DNA of 31,289 nucleotides from assembly GCA_934376945.1 (NCBI GenBank), contig CAKRPI010000013.1, forward strand, positions 1 to 31,289. The letters run 5' to 3'. The stretch comes from an uncultured Lachnospiraceae bacterium (lineage in GTDB: Bacteria; Bacillota; Clostridia; Lachnospirales; Lachnospiraceae). How positions within the stretch are numbered: position 1 is the first letter of the stretch; every line of letters starts with the position of its first letter. A program made the translations under genes and the position numbers. A model generated the notes under the pieces. That model did no database searches, was not told the DNA's origin, and saw only the letters and a list, made by a program, of their open reading frames with translations. This document shows, one piece after another, positions 16,463 through 24,442 of this stretch.

Positions 16463-17269
16463 ATGTTTCGAACAAGACTGATAAGTGGAATTGTGCTGGT
16501 ACTCATTGCGCTTGTGGTGATCATAAGTGGCGGTCCGGTACTGGCAGCTACGCTTTTTGCGATTTCGGAGATCGGACTGTTTGAATTGTACCGTGCGCTG
16601 AAAATCCAGACAAAGGAATTTTCACCGCTGGCGGCAGTGGGATATCTTGGAACGGCGGTATATTATGGAATTGTATTTTGGGGATATCAGTCATATACTA
16701 TGGCAGTGATTCTCGGAGTTTTGATTCTTGTGATGACGGTATACGTTTTTACGTTTCCGAAATATCAGACGGAGCAGATTACAGGCACATTTTTCGGTGT
16801 GCTTTATGCATCGGTTATGCTTTCCTGTATCTATGAGCTGCGCAATCTGGAGAATGGTGTCTATCTGGTATGGTTGATTTTTCTCGGCTCCTGGGGATGT
16901 GATACGTGCGCATACTGTGTTGGAAAGCTGATTGGAAAACACAAAATGTCACCGAGATTGAGTCCGAAAAAGTCTGTTGAAGGAGCTGTTGGAGGAGTCG
17001 TCGGAGCAGCGATCCTTGGCGCTGTTTATGGAGCGGCAATTTCCGGAAGGATGGGCGGATCGGATCATGTGCTTCCGTTTGCGCTGATCTGTGCGGCGGG
17101 AGGATTGATCTCCATGGTCGGTGATCTTGCTGCATCGGCAATCAAACGAAACCACGGAATCAAGGATTATGGAAAGTTGATACCGGGACATGGAGGAATT
17201 TTGGACCGGTTTGACAGTGTGATTTTTATTGCGCCGGTTATTTATTATCTGGCAGGAGCGCTTGTATAA
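16463..17269 (+). CDS. cdsA: Phosphatidate cytidylyltransferase
   Basis: The 268-residue membrane enzyme makes CDP-diacylglycerol from phosphatidic acid and CTP for phospholipid synthesis. It has about eight hydrophobic helices and the CdsA signature near the C-terminus: SPKKSVEGAVGG, GDLAASAIKRNHGIKDYGKLIPGHGGILDRFDS. AAAGGAG lies about 11 bases upstream of the ATG, a slightly long spacing. It is the fourth gene of the pyrH operon, 29 bases after uppS and 40 bases before dxr. Confidence 0.96.
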   Translation: MFRTRLISGIVLVLIALVVIISGGPVLAATLFAISEIGLFELYRALKIQTKEFSPLAAVGYLGTAVYYGIVFWGYQSYTMAVILGVLILVMTVYVFTFPKYQTEQITGTFFGVLYASVMLSCIYELRNLENGVYLVWLIFLGSWGCDTCAYCVGKLIGKHKMSPRLSPKKSVEGAVGGVVGAAILGAVYGAAISGRMGGSDHVLPFALICAAGGLISMVGDLAASAIKRNHGIKDYGKLIPGHGGILDRFDSVIFIAPVIYYLAGALV

Positions 17270-17309
17270 CCGACGCGTGAGCATCTGGAAGAAAGGACAG
17301 GTAAGACGA

Positions 17310-18452
17310 ATGAAGACTATTGCGATACTTGGCTCAACCGGTTCGATCGGAACGCAGACGTTAGATGTCGTGCGGGCGAACAAAGACATTCGTGTGGCAG
17401 CGCTTGCAGCGGGGAAAAATATCAGACTTTTAGAGCAGCAGATCCGGGAATTTCATCCGCGGCTTGCGGCGGTTGCATCGGAGGAGGATGCAAAGGCTCT
17501 GAAAACAGCGGTAGCTGATCTTCCGGTCACGATTCTTTGCGGGGAAGAAGGAAGAGAGGCTGTGGCTGTCTGCGAAGAAGCGGAGATACTGGTAACTGCG
17601 ATCGTCGGCATGATCGGTATTCTTCCGACGATCCGTGCGGTTGAAGCAGGAAAGGACATTGCACTTGCGAACAAGGAGACTCTTGTGACGGCAGGTCATA
17701 TTATTATGCCGCTTGCAAAGGAAAAAGGTGTGAAAATCCTGCCGGTAGACAGTGAGCACAGCGCGATTTTCCAGGCATTAAACGGGGAGGACGGGAGAGC
17801 AATTGATAAGATCCTTCTGACGGCGTCAGGAGGGCCGTTCCGTGGCAAAACGTTTGCAGAATTGAAAAATATGCGAGTGGAGGATGCTTTAAAGCATCCG
17901 AATTGGGCGATGGGGAGAAAGATTACGATTGATTCTGCATCAATGGTAAATAAGGGACTTGAGGTGATGGAGGCGCGGTGGCTTTTTGGGACGGAGCTGG
18001 AACAGATTCAGGTTCTGATCCAGCCGCAGAGTGTAATCCATTCGATGGTACAATTTAAGGATGGAGCGGTAATTGCGCAGCTTGGCACACCGGATATGAA
18101 ACTGCCGATTCAGTATGCACTCTATTATCCGGAACGCAGATATCTGGCCGGTGACCGGCTTGATTTTGCAGCACTTGGTAAAATTACGTTTGAGAATCCG
18201 GATCCAGAAACATTTCTCGGTCTGAAGTATGCGCTGGAAGCAGCAAAAACAGGCGGTTCCATGCCTACGGTCTTTAATGCGGCAAACGAACGTGCTGTGA
18301 GCAAATTTCTGGACAGAAGAATCGGATTTACAGATATTTATACGATTATACGCAGCTGTATGGATGCGCATCAGACAATGGAGAATCCGGATATCCATCA
18401 GATTCTTGAGACAGAACAAAGCGTGTATGAATTTATTGAGAGCAGGTGGTAA
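17310..18452 (+). CDS. dxr: 1-deoxy-D-xylulose 5-phosphate reductoisomerase
   Basis: The 380-residue cytosolic enzyme converts DXP to 2-C-methyl-D-erythritol 4-phosphate, the committed step of the non-mevalonate isoprenoid pathway that feeds UppS. It carries the NADPH site ILGSTGSIGTQTLDVV (5-20), the metal/substrate residues in LPVDSEHSAIFQAL, ASGGPFRG, and HPNWAMGRKITIDSASMVNKGLEVMEARWLF. The start at 17310 is preferred to in-frame upstream codons because the protein then begins MKTIAILGSTGS as in the family. AAAGGAC lies about 11 bases upstream. It ends 3 bases before rseP. Confidence 0.97.
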   Translation: MKTIAILGSTGSIGTQTLDVVRANKDIRVAALAAGKNIRLLEQQIREFHPRLAAVASEEDAKALKTAVADLPVTILCGEEGREAVAVCEEAEILVTAIVGMIGILPTIRAVEAGKDIALANKETLVTAGHIIMPLAKEKGVKILPVDSEHSAIFQALNGEDGRAIDKILLTASGGPFRGKTFAELKNMRVEDALKHPNWAMGRKITIDSASMVNKGLEVMEARWLFGTELEQIQVLIQPQSVIHSMVQFKDGAVIAQLGTPDMKLPIQYALYYPERRYLAGDRLDFAALGKITFENPDPETFLGLKYALEAAKTGGSMPTVFNAANERAVSKFLDRRIGFTDIYTIIRSCMDAHQTMENPDIHQILETEQSVYEFIESRW

Positions 18453-18455
18453 AGG

Positions 18456-19487
18456 TTGAGTATTGTCATTGCACTGCTGGTTTTCAGCGTAATTATCATT
18501 TTTCATGAATTTGGCCATTTTTTGCTTGCCAAATTAAATAAGATTACAGTCGTAGAGTTTTCACTCGGTATGGGGCCGCGTCTCTTAAGTTTCCAGGGTG
18601 GTGAAACGAGATATTCTTGGAAACTTCTTCCGTTTGGAGGCTCCTGCATGATGCTTGGAGAAGACGGAGAGGAAGAAACAGAAGGATCGTTTGGAAGCAA
18701 ATCTGTATGGGCAAGGATGTCTGTGATTGCTGCGGGGCCAATTTTTAATTTTATTCTTGCATTTGTAATGGCGCTTTTTATTGTCGGAAATCTTGGATAT
18801 GATGTGCCGGTGCTGCTGAATGTAACAGAAGGGATGCCGGCGGCAGAAGCAGGACTTCAGGCAGGAGACCGCATTGTAAGAATGAACGGTAAAAAAATCC
18901 ATCTCTATCGGGAAGTGCAGAATTATTCCACCTTTCATCAGGGAAAAACAGTAGTAATTCAATATGAACGTGACGGGGAGCTTCATGAAGCAACGGTGAC
19001 GCCGGAGCTGACGGATGGCGGTTACAAGTATGGAATTGGCGGAAATATCAATTATCGTCAGAAAACGAATTTTCTGGAAACACTGGAATACAGTGCGTAT
19101 GAGGTTTACTATTGGATTGATACAACGGTATCAAGCCTTGGGATGCTGCTAAAAGGTGGTGTGCAGCTTGATGACATGTCCGGTCCGGTTGGTGTGGTAG
19201 ATGCAATTGGAACCACATATCAGAAGAGCCGGGATGAGGGGACGTTTTATGTCTGGATGAATCTGCTTAATATTGCGATCCTGTTGTCGGCCAATCTGGG
19301 AGTGATGAATCTGCTGCCGATTCCGGCGTTGGATGGTGGACGTCTTGTGTTTCTGATTGTGGAGGCGATCCGGCGCAGACGCGTAGAACCGGAGCTTGAA
19401 GCCAAAATCCATTTTGCTGGGCTGATGCTGCTGATGCTGCTGATGGTTGTTGTAATGTTTAATGATGTGAAGAAGCTGATTCTGTAA
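18456..19487 (+). CDS. rseP: RIP metalloprotease RseP (site-2 protease)
   Basis: The 343-residue membrane protease cuts substrates inside the bilayer; in Firmicutes the family (RasP) releases anti-sigma factors and clears signal peptides. It has the zinc motif HEFGH (17-21) in the first helix, a periplasm-facing PDZ domain (about 120-180, GMPAAEAGLQAGDRIVRMNGK), and the third zinc ligand region NLLPIPALDGGR near residue 285-295. The start is TTG, three bases after the dxr stop, with AGGTGG inside the dxr end serving as the ribosome binding site. It is the last gene of the operon, ending before a bidirectional terminator. Confidence 0.95.
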   Translation: MSIVIALLVFSVIIIFHEFGHFLLAKLNKITVVEFSLGMGPRLLSFQGGETRYSWKLLPFGGSCMMLGEDGEEETEGSFGSKSVWARMSVIAAGPIFNFILAFVMALFIVGNLGYDVPVLLNVTEGMPAAEAGLQAGDRIVRMNGKKIHLYREVQNYSTFHQGKTVVIQYERDGELHEATVTPELTDGGYKYGIGGNINYRQKTNFLETLEYSAYEVYYWIDTTVSSLGMLLKGGVQLDDMSGPVGVVDAIGTTYQKSRDEGTFYVWMNLLNIAILLSANLGVMNLLPIPALDGGRLVFLIVEAIRRRRVEPELEAKIHFAGLMLLMLLMVVVMFNDVKKLIL

Positions 19488-19543
19488 GAATTGACTTTAT
19501 AAGAGCCGATTTTGCAGGAGCTGAATGTATAAGATCTGGAAAT

Positions 19544-19612
19544 AAAAGGAACTGTCCGGCAGAGATAAATGGGAAAATAAATTTCCTCAGATTCTGACGA
19601 CAGTTCCTTTTT
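19544..19612. terminator. Bidirectional terminator after rseP
   Basis: The 13-base arms AAAAGGAACTGTC (19544-19556) and GACAGTTCCTTTT (19599-19611) pair perfectly. The intervening 42 bases allow some inner pairing (CAGA/TCTG, GGGAAA/TTTCC). A-rich and T-rich flanks let it serve both rseP and the convergent DUF975 gene. Confidence 0.85.
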
Positions 19613-19631
19613 GTAGTGTAATGAGAAAGTT

Positions 19632-20327
19632 TTATTGTGCAAGCTGTTCGTAAAACAGTGTCACGGTCATTTGTATGTAAGGCACGGCAAAGAGAAGACC
19701 AAGTCCGAGTGAGAGGACGCAAAGAAGCAGTACACCAAGGAAGGTGAGAGAAAGCCACAGAAGAGCAAGGCGATGTCCGTTCATCATCTGTATGCATCCG
19801 GTAAGAAGCTCCTTTGTTGAACGCCACGGATCACGGGCGTGCAGGAAAAGAAAGCATGAAAAGGTAAGCAGAAAACACATCAGGGCAAGAAATACTAGAA
19901 TCATCAGTACCAGAGAAAGCCAGAAGCTGCCAAAGATCATGCCGGAAGATAAAAAAATCAGCAGATAAAAAAAGGCAATTTCCGCAAGAAGACAGATAGC
20001 GCTGTATACTGCGATTGGTTCCGGATGAATGCGAAACGCATAGAAAATGTCCCGAATGGAAAATGGCTGTTTCGTTGCCAGATTCAGATAAAGCCGGAAG
20101 ATGCCGGCCATCAGAACATTGTAAAGTGTATTTACGATTAAAAGTCCGGCCAGATAAAGAATTTGTGAGAAAAAGCCGGAAGACGCCGGAGAAAGAAGCG
20201 CCAGTATGACATTAAGCAAAAGTGTACATCCAAAGACGATCAGGGAAGCAAGTATCAGTGTACCGTAGTTTCCCTGCATTTTTATGCGCGCATTTCGTTT
20301 CAGTGCGGCTGAGTTTAACGTTTTCAT
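19632..20327 (-). CDS. DUF975-family membrane protein
   Basis: The 231-residue protein has about six hydrophobic segments and the DUF975 pattern: an N-terminal amphipathic KRNARIKMQGNYGTLILASLI, an SIRDIFYAF loop, WRSTKELLTGCIQMMNGHRLALLWL, and the C-terminal motif VPYIQMTVTLFYEQLAQ. The family is widespread in Clostridia with no established function. Its ATG overlaps the stop of the upstream gene by four bases (ATGA type) and GGAGGTGA precedes it, so the two are translationally coupled. It ends close to a bidirectional terminator. Confidence 0.85.
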   Translation of the reverse strand: MKTLNSAALKRNARIKMQGNYGTLILASLIVFGCTLLLNVILALLSPASSGFFSQILYLAGLLIVNTLYNVLMAGIFRLYLNLATKQPFSIRDIFYAFRIHPEPIAVYSAICLLAEIAFFYLLIFLSSGMIFGSFWLSLVLMILVFLALMCFLLTFSCFLFLHARDPWRSTKELLTGCIQMMNGHRLALLWLSLTFLGVLLLCVLSLGLGLLFAVPYIQMTVTLFYEQLAQ

Positions 20328-20914
20328 ACGAAATCACCTCCGGAAATATTGTAGGATGGCGAATCAGGGACAGATGGGGATGGAACGGTATCACTGCCGA
20401 AATAATAACGGTACAGATCGCCGAAAAAAGAATCGTAGTAGTCCGAATCCCTTGAACTGTTTCCGGAATTGCCGGAAGAAGGGGCCTCCTTTTTTGATTT
20501 GTCCTCCTGTGGAAGCTGGTAAGTGCCGGATGAATCATATTTTCCGAAAAGCTCGTCATAGACATCGGACATACCATATTCCTCAAATACAGAACGCGCC
20601 ATTTCCTGGTAATAGGCGAGAGCCTGTGGATTGCTTTTCAGATAATCAACGGTGCGCAGAATCATAAAACTGCTTCCGGCAACAGAAATACATGAGAGAA
20701 TCAGACCTGCAATGCTGCGCTTTGGCATTCTGTCTGTACGGGATAGAAGTGCACATAAAACAGAAAGTGCACCCAAAATTACCGCTGAGAGCGGAAATGT
20801 GATGGACGAGAGAGCCATGATGCCAAGTATAACACTGGCAGTTGCCATACCATTTGGACGATTTGGACGGCGGGGCGTGAAGTCCTCTTCCTGATTATAA
20901 TTTTGCGAGTACAT
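20324..20914 (-). CDS. DUF4190-like two-helix membrane protein
   Basis: The 196-residue protein starts with a short Asn/Pro/Arg-rich cytosolic tail (PRRPNRPNG), then two glycine- and alanine-rich membrane segments (about 23-57 and 67-87), as in DUF4190 proteins, then an extracellular part rich in Ser, Asp and Tyr (about 120-196) of low complexity. AAGGAAGG about 8 bases upstream supports the start. It is the first gene of a two-gene operon with the DUF975 protein. No function is known; the pairing suggests the two act together in the membrane. Confidence 0.75.
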   Translation of the reverse strand: MYSQNYNQEEDFTPRRPNRPNGMATASVILGIMALSSITFPLSAVILGALSVLCALLSRTDRMPKRSIAGLILSCISVAGSSFMILRTVDYLKSNPQALAYYQEMARSVFEEYGMSDVYDELFGKYDSSGTYQLPQEDKSKKEAPSSGNSGNSSRDSDYYDSFFGDLYRYYFGSDTVPSPSVPDSPSYNISGGDFV

Positions 20915-20944
20915 AGAACCTTCCTTTCTTTGGCCTGTTTCGGT

Positions 20945-20950
20945 ATCTTA
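20945..20950 (-). promoter_or_regulatory. Candidate extended -10 for the DUF4190-DUF975 operon
   Basis: On the minus strand TAAGAT is preceded by TGA, giving an extended -10 (TGnTAAGAT) about 30 bases upstream of the start codon. No good -35 is seen. Confidence 0.3.
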
Positions 20951-21096
20951 TCACACATGGGATTTCAGATACAGAAACATGATAACACACAAAAAAGAGG
21001 GATGCAAGGCTGCAGGTCGGTTCTAAACGGTAGGAAAACAGAGTGCGGATGACTTTGCTGTTTCATCCGAAAATGAGTCATTTCTTCGGTTATAAC

Positions 21097-21125
21097 TTGC
21101 CGTTTCCGGCAGTTTCTTATATAAT
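21097..21125 (+). promoter_or_regulatory. Promoter of tex
   Basis: TTGCCG (21097-21102) and TATAAT (21120-21125) have a 17-base spacer. A small palindrome, TGCCG-TTTC-CGGCA, covers the -35 box and part of the spacer and could be a regulator site. The rest of the 20915-21191 divergent gap shows a minor hairpin (CGGATGA/TCATCCG near 21045) and nothing else. Confidence 0.65.
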
Positions 21126-21191
21126 AAAATGCTGTATGCAAGAATATTGGAAAAAAGCAGCACATTCTTGTGCAGCAGGAAGGAATCAGGA

Positions 21192-23336
21192 ATGGATATT
21201 ATAAAGACATTGGCGCAGGAGCTGGAGATAAAGGAAGGACAGGCAGAAGCTGCAGTGCAGCTGATCGATGATGGAAATACGATCCCGTTCATTTCGCGTT
21301 ACCGGAAAGAAATGACAGGATCTTTAAATGATGAGATACTTCGAAAACTGTTTGAACGTCTGAATTATCTGCGGAGTCTTGAAGAAAAAAAGACGCAGGT
21401 GCTTTCAACGATTGAGGAGCAGGGAAAGCTGACAGAGGAATTACGGGCACAGATCGAAGCTGCACAGACACTGGTGGTAGTAGAGGATCTTTACCGTCCG
21501 TATCGTCCGAAACGACGGACAAGGGCAACGATTGCAAAAGAAAAAGGGCTGGAACCGTTTGCCCAGCTGATACTTCTGCAAAAGACGGAGCGCCCGCTTG
21601 AACAGGAAGCAGAGGCGTATTTATCAGAGGAAAAAGGCGTTGCAAACGCTGCGGAGGCGATAAGCGGTGCGCAGGATATTGTAGCAGAACAGATCTCAGA
21701 TGAGGCAGATTACCGAAGCCGTATCCGGAGTATGACGATGAAAGAAGGCATGCTGACTGCAGCGGCAAAGGATGAAAACGTACAGTCTGTATATGAAACG
21801 TATTATTCATATGCGGAACCGCTGATGAAAACAGCGGGTCATCGGATTCTTGCAATTAATCGAGGGGAAAAGGAAAAAATTCTGACGGTGAAAATCGAAG
21901 CTCCGGAGGAGCGGATTTTGCAGTATCTGGAGCGCCAGGTAATAAAAGGAAATAATCCAAATACCACTCCTGTGCTGAAAGAAGCAGTGGCAGACAGCTA
22001 CCGCAGACTGATCGCACCGGCCATTGAACGCGAAATACGCAGTGCACTGACGGAAAAAGCAGAAGACGGAGCGATCGGTGTATTTGGTAAGAACCTGGAA
22101 CAGCTTCTGATGCAACCGCCAATTGCAGGACAGGTTGTACTTGGCTGGGATCCGGCATTTCGTACCGGGTGTAAGCTGGCTGTTGTGGATGCGACCGGAA
22201 AGGTACTTGATACGACAGTGATCTATCCGACGGCACCGACGAATGAGGCAAAGATCAAAGCCGCAAAAGAAACCTTAAAGGATCTGATCCGAAAGTACGG
22301 CGTAACGTTGATTTCACTTGGAAACGGAACGGCTTCCCGTGAATCTGAACAGATCATAGTGGAACTGTTAAAAGAAATTCCGGAAAAGGTATCGTATGTG
22401 ATTACAAATGAAGCAGGGGCGTCCGTTTATTCCGCAAGCAAGCTTGCCACAGAAGAGTTCCCGAATTTTGATGTGGGACAGCGAAGCGCGGCATCGATTG
22501 CGCGCAGGGTGCAGGATCCACTGGCAGAGCTGGTGAAGATTGATCCGAAATCGATTGGAGTCGGACAGTATCAGCATGATATGAATCAGAAAAAGCTGGG
22601 GGAAGCACTTGATGGCGTGGTAGAAGACAGCGTAAACAAAGTCGGCGTCGATCTGAATACGGCATCCGTCCCGCTGATGGAGCATATTTCCGGTATTTCA
22701 AAGGCAATTGCCAAGAATATTGTAGCATATCGTGAAGAGCATGGAAGATTTGCAGACCGCAGAGAGCTTCTGAAGGTACCGAAGCTTGGACCGAAGGCAT
22801 TTGAGCAGTGTGCGGGCTTTATGCGAATTGCGGGCGGAAAGAATCCGTTTGATGCAACAAGTATTCATCCGGAAAGTTATGAAGCAGCCCAAATGCTGCT
22901 TGGGGAACTGGGTTACACAAGTGACTGGGCAGCAGAAGGCGGTGTAAAGGCACTTTATGTAAAAGATTATAAAAAAATGGCACAGAAGATAGGTGTTGGA
23001 GAACCGACTTTGCGTGATATTGTGCAGGAGCTGTGCAAACCGGGACGAGATCCGAGAGAAGAAATGCCGAAGCCGATTCTGCGTACGGATGTCCTTGATA
23101 TGAAAGACCTGAAAGAAGGAATGCTTCTTAAAGGGACAGTGCGCAATGTGATCGATTTCGGTGCTTTTGTGGATATTGGTGTGCATCAGGACGGACTGGT
23201 ACATGTTTCTCAGATGTCGGACAAAAAATTTGTAAAGCATCCGCTGGAAGTTGTCAGTGTCGGTGATGTAGTGGATGTAAAGGTGATCGGAGTGGATCTG
23301 CAGAAAAAAAGAATTTCTTTATCAATGAAAATCTGA
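21192..23336 (+). CDS. tex: Tex-family RNA-binding transcription accessory protein
   Basis: The 714-residue cytosolic protein has the full Tex architecture: helical N-terminal domain with TIPFISRYRKEMTGSL (about 30-45) and VEDLYRPYRPKRRTRATIAKEKGLEP, a YqgF/RNase H-like domain (about 312-430, LGWDPAFRTGCKLAVVD), helix-hairpin-helix repeats (about 483-545, GVDLNTASVPLMEHISGIS), and a C-terminal S1 domain (about 640-712, GTVRNVIDFGAFVDIGVHQDGLVHVSQ). Tex binds nucleic acid and is linked to transcription fidelity, stress tolerance and toxin expression in various bacteria. The start at 21192 is chosen over the ATG at 21129, which is only 4 bases from the -10 box; AAGGA lies about 10 bases upstream. 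Confidence 0.95.
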   Translation: MDIIKTLAQELEIKEGQAEAAVQLIDDGNTIPFISRYRKEMTGSLNDEILRKLFERLNYLRSLEEKKTQVLSTIEEQGKLTEELRAQIEAAQTLVVVEDLYRPYRPKRRTRATIAKEKGLEPFAQLILLQKTERPLEQEAEAYLSEEKGVANAAEAISGAQDIVAEQISDEADYRSRIRSMTMKEGMLTAAAKDENVQSVYETYYSYAEPLMKTAGHRILAINRGEKEKILTVKIEAPEERILQYLERQVIKGNNPNTTPVLKEAVADSYRRLIAPAIEREIRSALTEKAEDGAIGVFGKNLEQLLMQPPIAGQVVLGWDPAFRTGCKLAVVDATGKVLDTTVIYPTAPTNEAKIKAAKETLKDLIRKYGVTLISLGNGTASRESEQIIVELLKEIPEKVSYVITNEAGASVYSASKLATEEFPNFDVGQRSAASIARRVQDPLAELVKIDPKSIGVGQYQHDMNQKKLGEALDGVVEDSVNKVGVDLNTASVPLMEHISGISKAIAKNIVAYREEHGRFADRRELLKVPKLGPKAFEQCAGFMRIAGGKNPFDATSIHPESYEAAQMLLGELGYTSDWAAEGGVKALYVKDYKKMAQKIGVGEPTLRDIVQELCKPGRDPREEMPKPILRTDVLDMKDLKEGMLLKGTVRNVIDFGAFVDIGVHQDGLVHVSQMSDKKFVKHPLEVVSVGDVVDVKVIGVDLQKKRISLSMKI

Positions 23337-23356
23337 ATGTGATTTCAGGTTTAACC

Positions 23357-23416
23357 GATACAAGTAAGTCCCCTGCGAGGTTGCGGGAAGCAATAAGCAG
23401 GGGACTTGCTTGTATC
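23357..23416. other. 20-bp hairpin without a T-run after tex
   Basis: Arms 23357-23376 and 23397-23416 pair over 20 positions with a single G-T wobble, around a 20-base loop. The stem contains AAGTCCCCTGC/GCAGGGGACTT. Neither side has a T-run. It lies between the convergent tex and tetR genes, so it may stop or protect the ends of both mRNAs, although it is not a standard terminator. Confidence 0.7.
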
Positions 23417-23448
23417 CATAAGTGGGACAGGATCACATAGGATAACGG

Positions 23449-24093
23449 TTATGAGCAGAAAAGGTTTGAATGATTTGCCGTGTCGGTGTCGTTTGTTATG
23501 ATATGCTGGTGAATCAGAAAACGAATCAAATCGTAAAGCTCCGGACGGATTTGCTCCAGAGAAGCCGGCTGATTATAGAGCAGCGGATTGTAGATGGCGC
23601 CTCCTACCAGTTCAATCAGAAGATAGATCATGATTTCAGGATCGCGAAATTGATAACCGGATTCGTGCAGGAGCTGCTGATATACCTGATAGACATTTTC
23701 TTCATTTTCTTCATTTCCGGCGACCAGATTATTGCGAAAGATTCCCCAGCTTAAGTGCTTTGAAATAAAGCCGAGTAAAGAACGGTCTTCCTGCAGCTTT
23801 TGAATGATGTAATCCACAATATGAAGAATCTGTTCCTCAAAATTCTGGATGTTTGCTTCACGGACAGAGTGATAAGCATCAAGAAAAAGAGTAGCGGCCT
23901 TGTGTGCGATCAATTTATTGCGCAGATCATATTTATCTGAAAAATACAGATAAAAGGTTCCCTTTGCTACGCCGGCGCTGTCTACGATGTCTGAGATGGA
24001 AGTTTTCTGGAATCCCTTTGAAGTAAACAGTGAAAACGCTGTATTCAGCAGAGATTCCTTTTTCTGCCTCTTATTTACTTCTATTTTTCCCAC
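23449..24093 (-). CDS. TetR/AcrR-family transcriptional regulator
   Basis: The 214-residue protein has an N-terminal TetR helix-turn-helix (about 10-56): NTAFSLFTSKGFQKTSISDIVDSAGVAKGTFYLYFSDKYDL, then a helical ligand-binding domain. The start is taken as GTG 24093 because GGAGGG (24101-24106) lies 7 bases upstream; the in-frame ATG at 24108 overlaps that site and cannot use it. It is transcribed divergently from the YitT-DUF523-nitroreductase-GH3-MATE series. A palindrome inside its own candidate promoter points to autoregulation. Control of the divergent series, including the MATE exporter, is plausible but inferred. The ligand is unknown. Confidence 0.9.
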   Translation of the reverse strand: MGKIEVNKRQKKESLLNTAFSLFTSKGFQKTSISDIVDSAGVAKGTFYLYFSDKYDLRNKLIAHKAATLFLDAYHSVREANIQNFEEQILHIVDYIIQKLQEDRSLLGFISKHLSWGIFRNNLVAGNEENEENVYQVYQQLLHESGYQFRDPEIMIYLLIELVGGAIYNPLLYNQPASLEQIRPELYDLIRFLIHQHIITNDTDTANHSNLFCS

Positions 24094-24182
24094 ATTAAAT
24101 CCCTCCATAGCTTATTTGCGTTATTGCTGTATTTCTAATTCTTAACACAAAACAGGAAGGAAGTCAATAAGTTCGGGGTGAA

Positions 24183-24211
24183 ATATTGACCAAAAGTCAT
24201 TTTTTGTTCAA
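24183..24211 (-). promoter_or_regulatory. tetR promoter with palindromic operator in the spacer
   Basis: Read on the minus strand, TTGAAC (24206-24211) and CAATAT (24183-24188) are 17 bases apart. The palindrome TGAC-CAAAA-GTCA (24187-24199 on the + strand) overlaps the -10 edge and fills the spacer. This is where a TetR repressor would block RNA polymerase. The site type is inferred from symmetry and position. Confidence 0.5.
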
Positions 24212-24223
24212 GGATGATATCGT

Positions 24224-24238
24224 ATCTCGACGCGAGAT
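24224..24238. promoter_or_regulatory. Palindrome ATCTCG-ACG-CGAGAT, possible second operator
   Basis: A perfect 6-bp inverted repeat with a 3-base centre lies in the divergent tetR/yitT gap. It resembles the ATCTCGA..TCGAGAT sites bound by MarR-type redox regulators such as Bacillus MhqR. No MarR gene is in the window. The rest of the 24094-24442 gap holds the two promoters and nothing else I can identify. Confidence 0.4.
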
Positions 24239-24342
24239 GCGCATCATAAAATGCATAACAGATTCTTCTGTACATAGAGTAAGACAAGAGTAAAGCAGAT
24301 TACAAAGCATATATTAAGAGGTGCTTCAAAAGGAAAAAGCGG

Positions 24343-24372
24343 TTGACGGGTATGAAACGGTTGGTGTAGGAT
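24343..24372 (+). promoter_or_regulatory. Candidate promoter of the yitT-to-MATE series
   Basis: TTGACG (24343-24348) and TAGGAT (24367-24372) are separated by 18 bases. The predicted start is about 65 bases upstream of the YitT-family start codon. Confidence 0.45.
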
Positions 24373-24442
24373 TAAGATATGTTCTGAAAGTGGATATAGA
24401 AAAGAAATCCCAATGAAAAGAGACAATGGTAAGGAGGCAGAA

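Noticed and set aside
24093..24108. ATG 24108 as the TetR start
   Set aside because: The ATG runs into GGAGGG, which is well placed for GTG 24093; five residues differ, so the effect is small.
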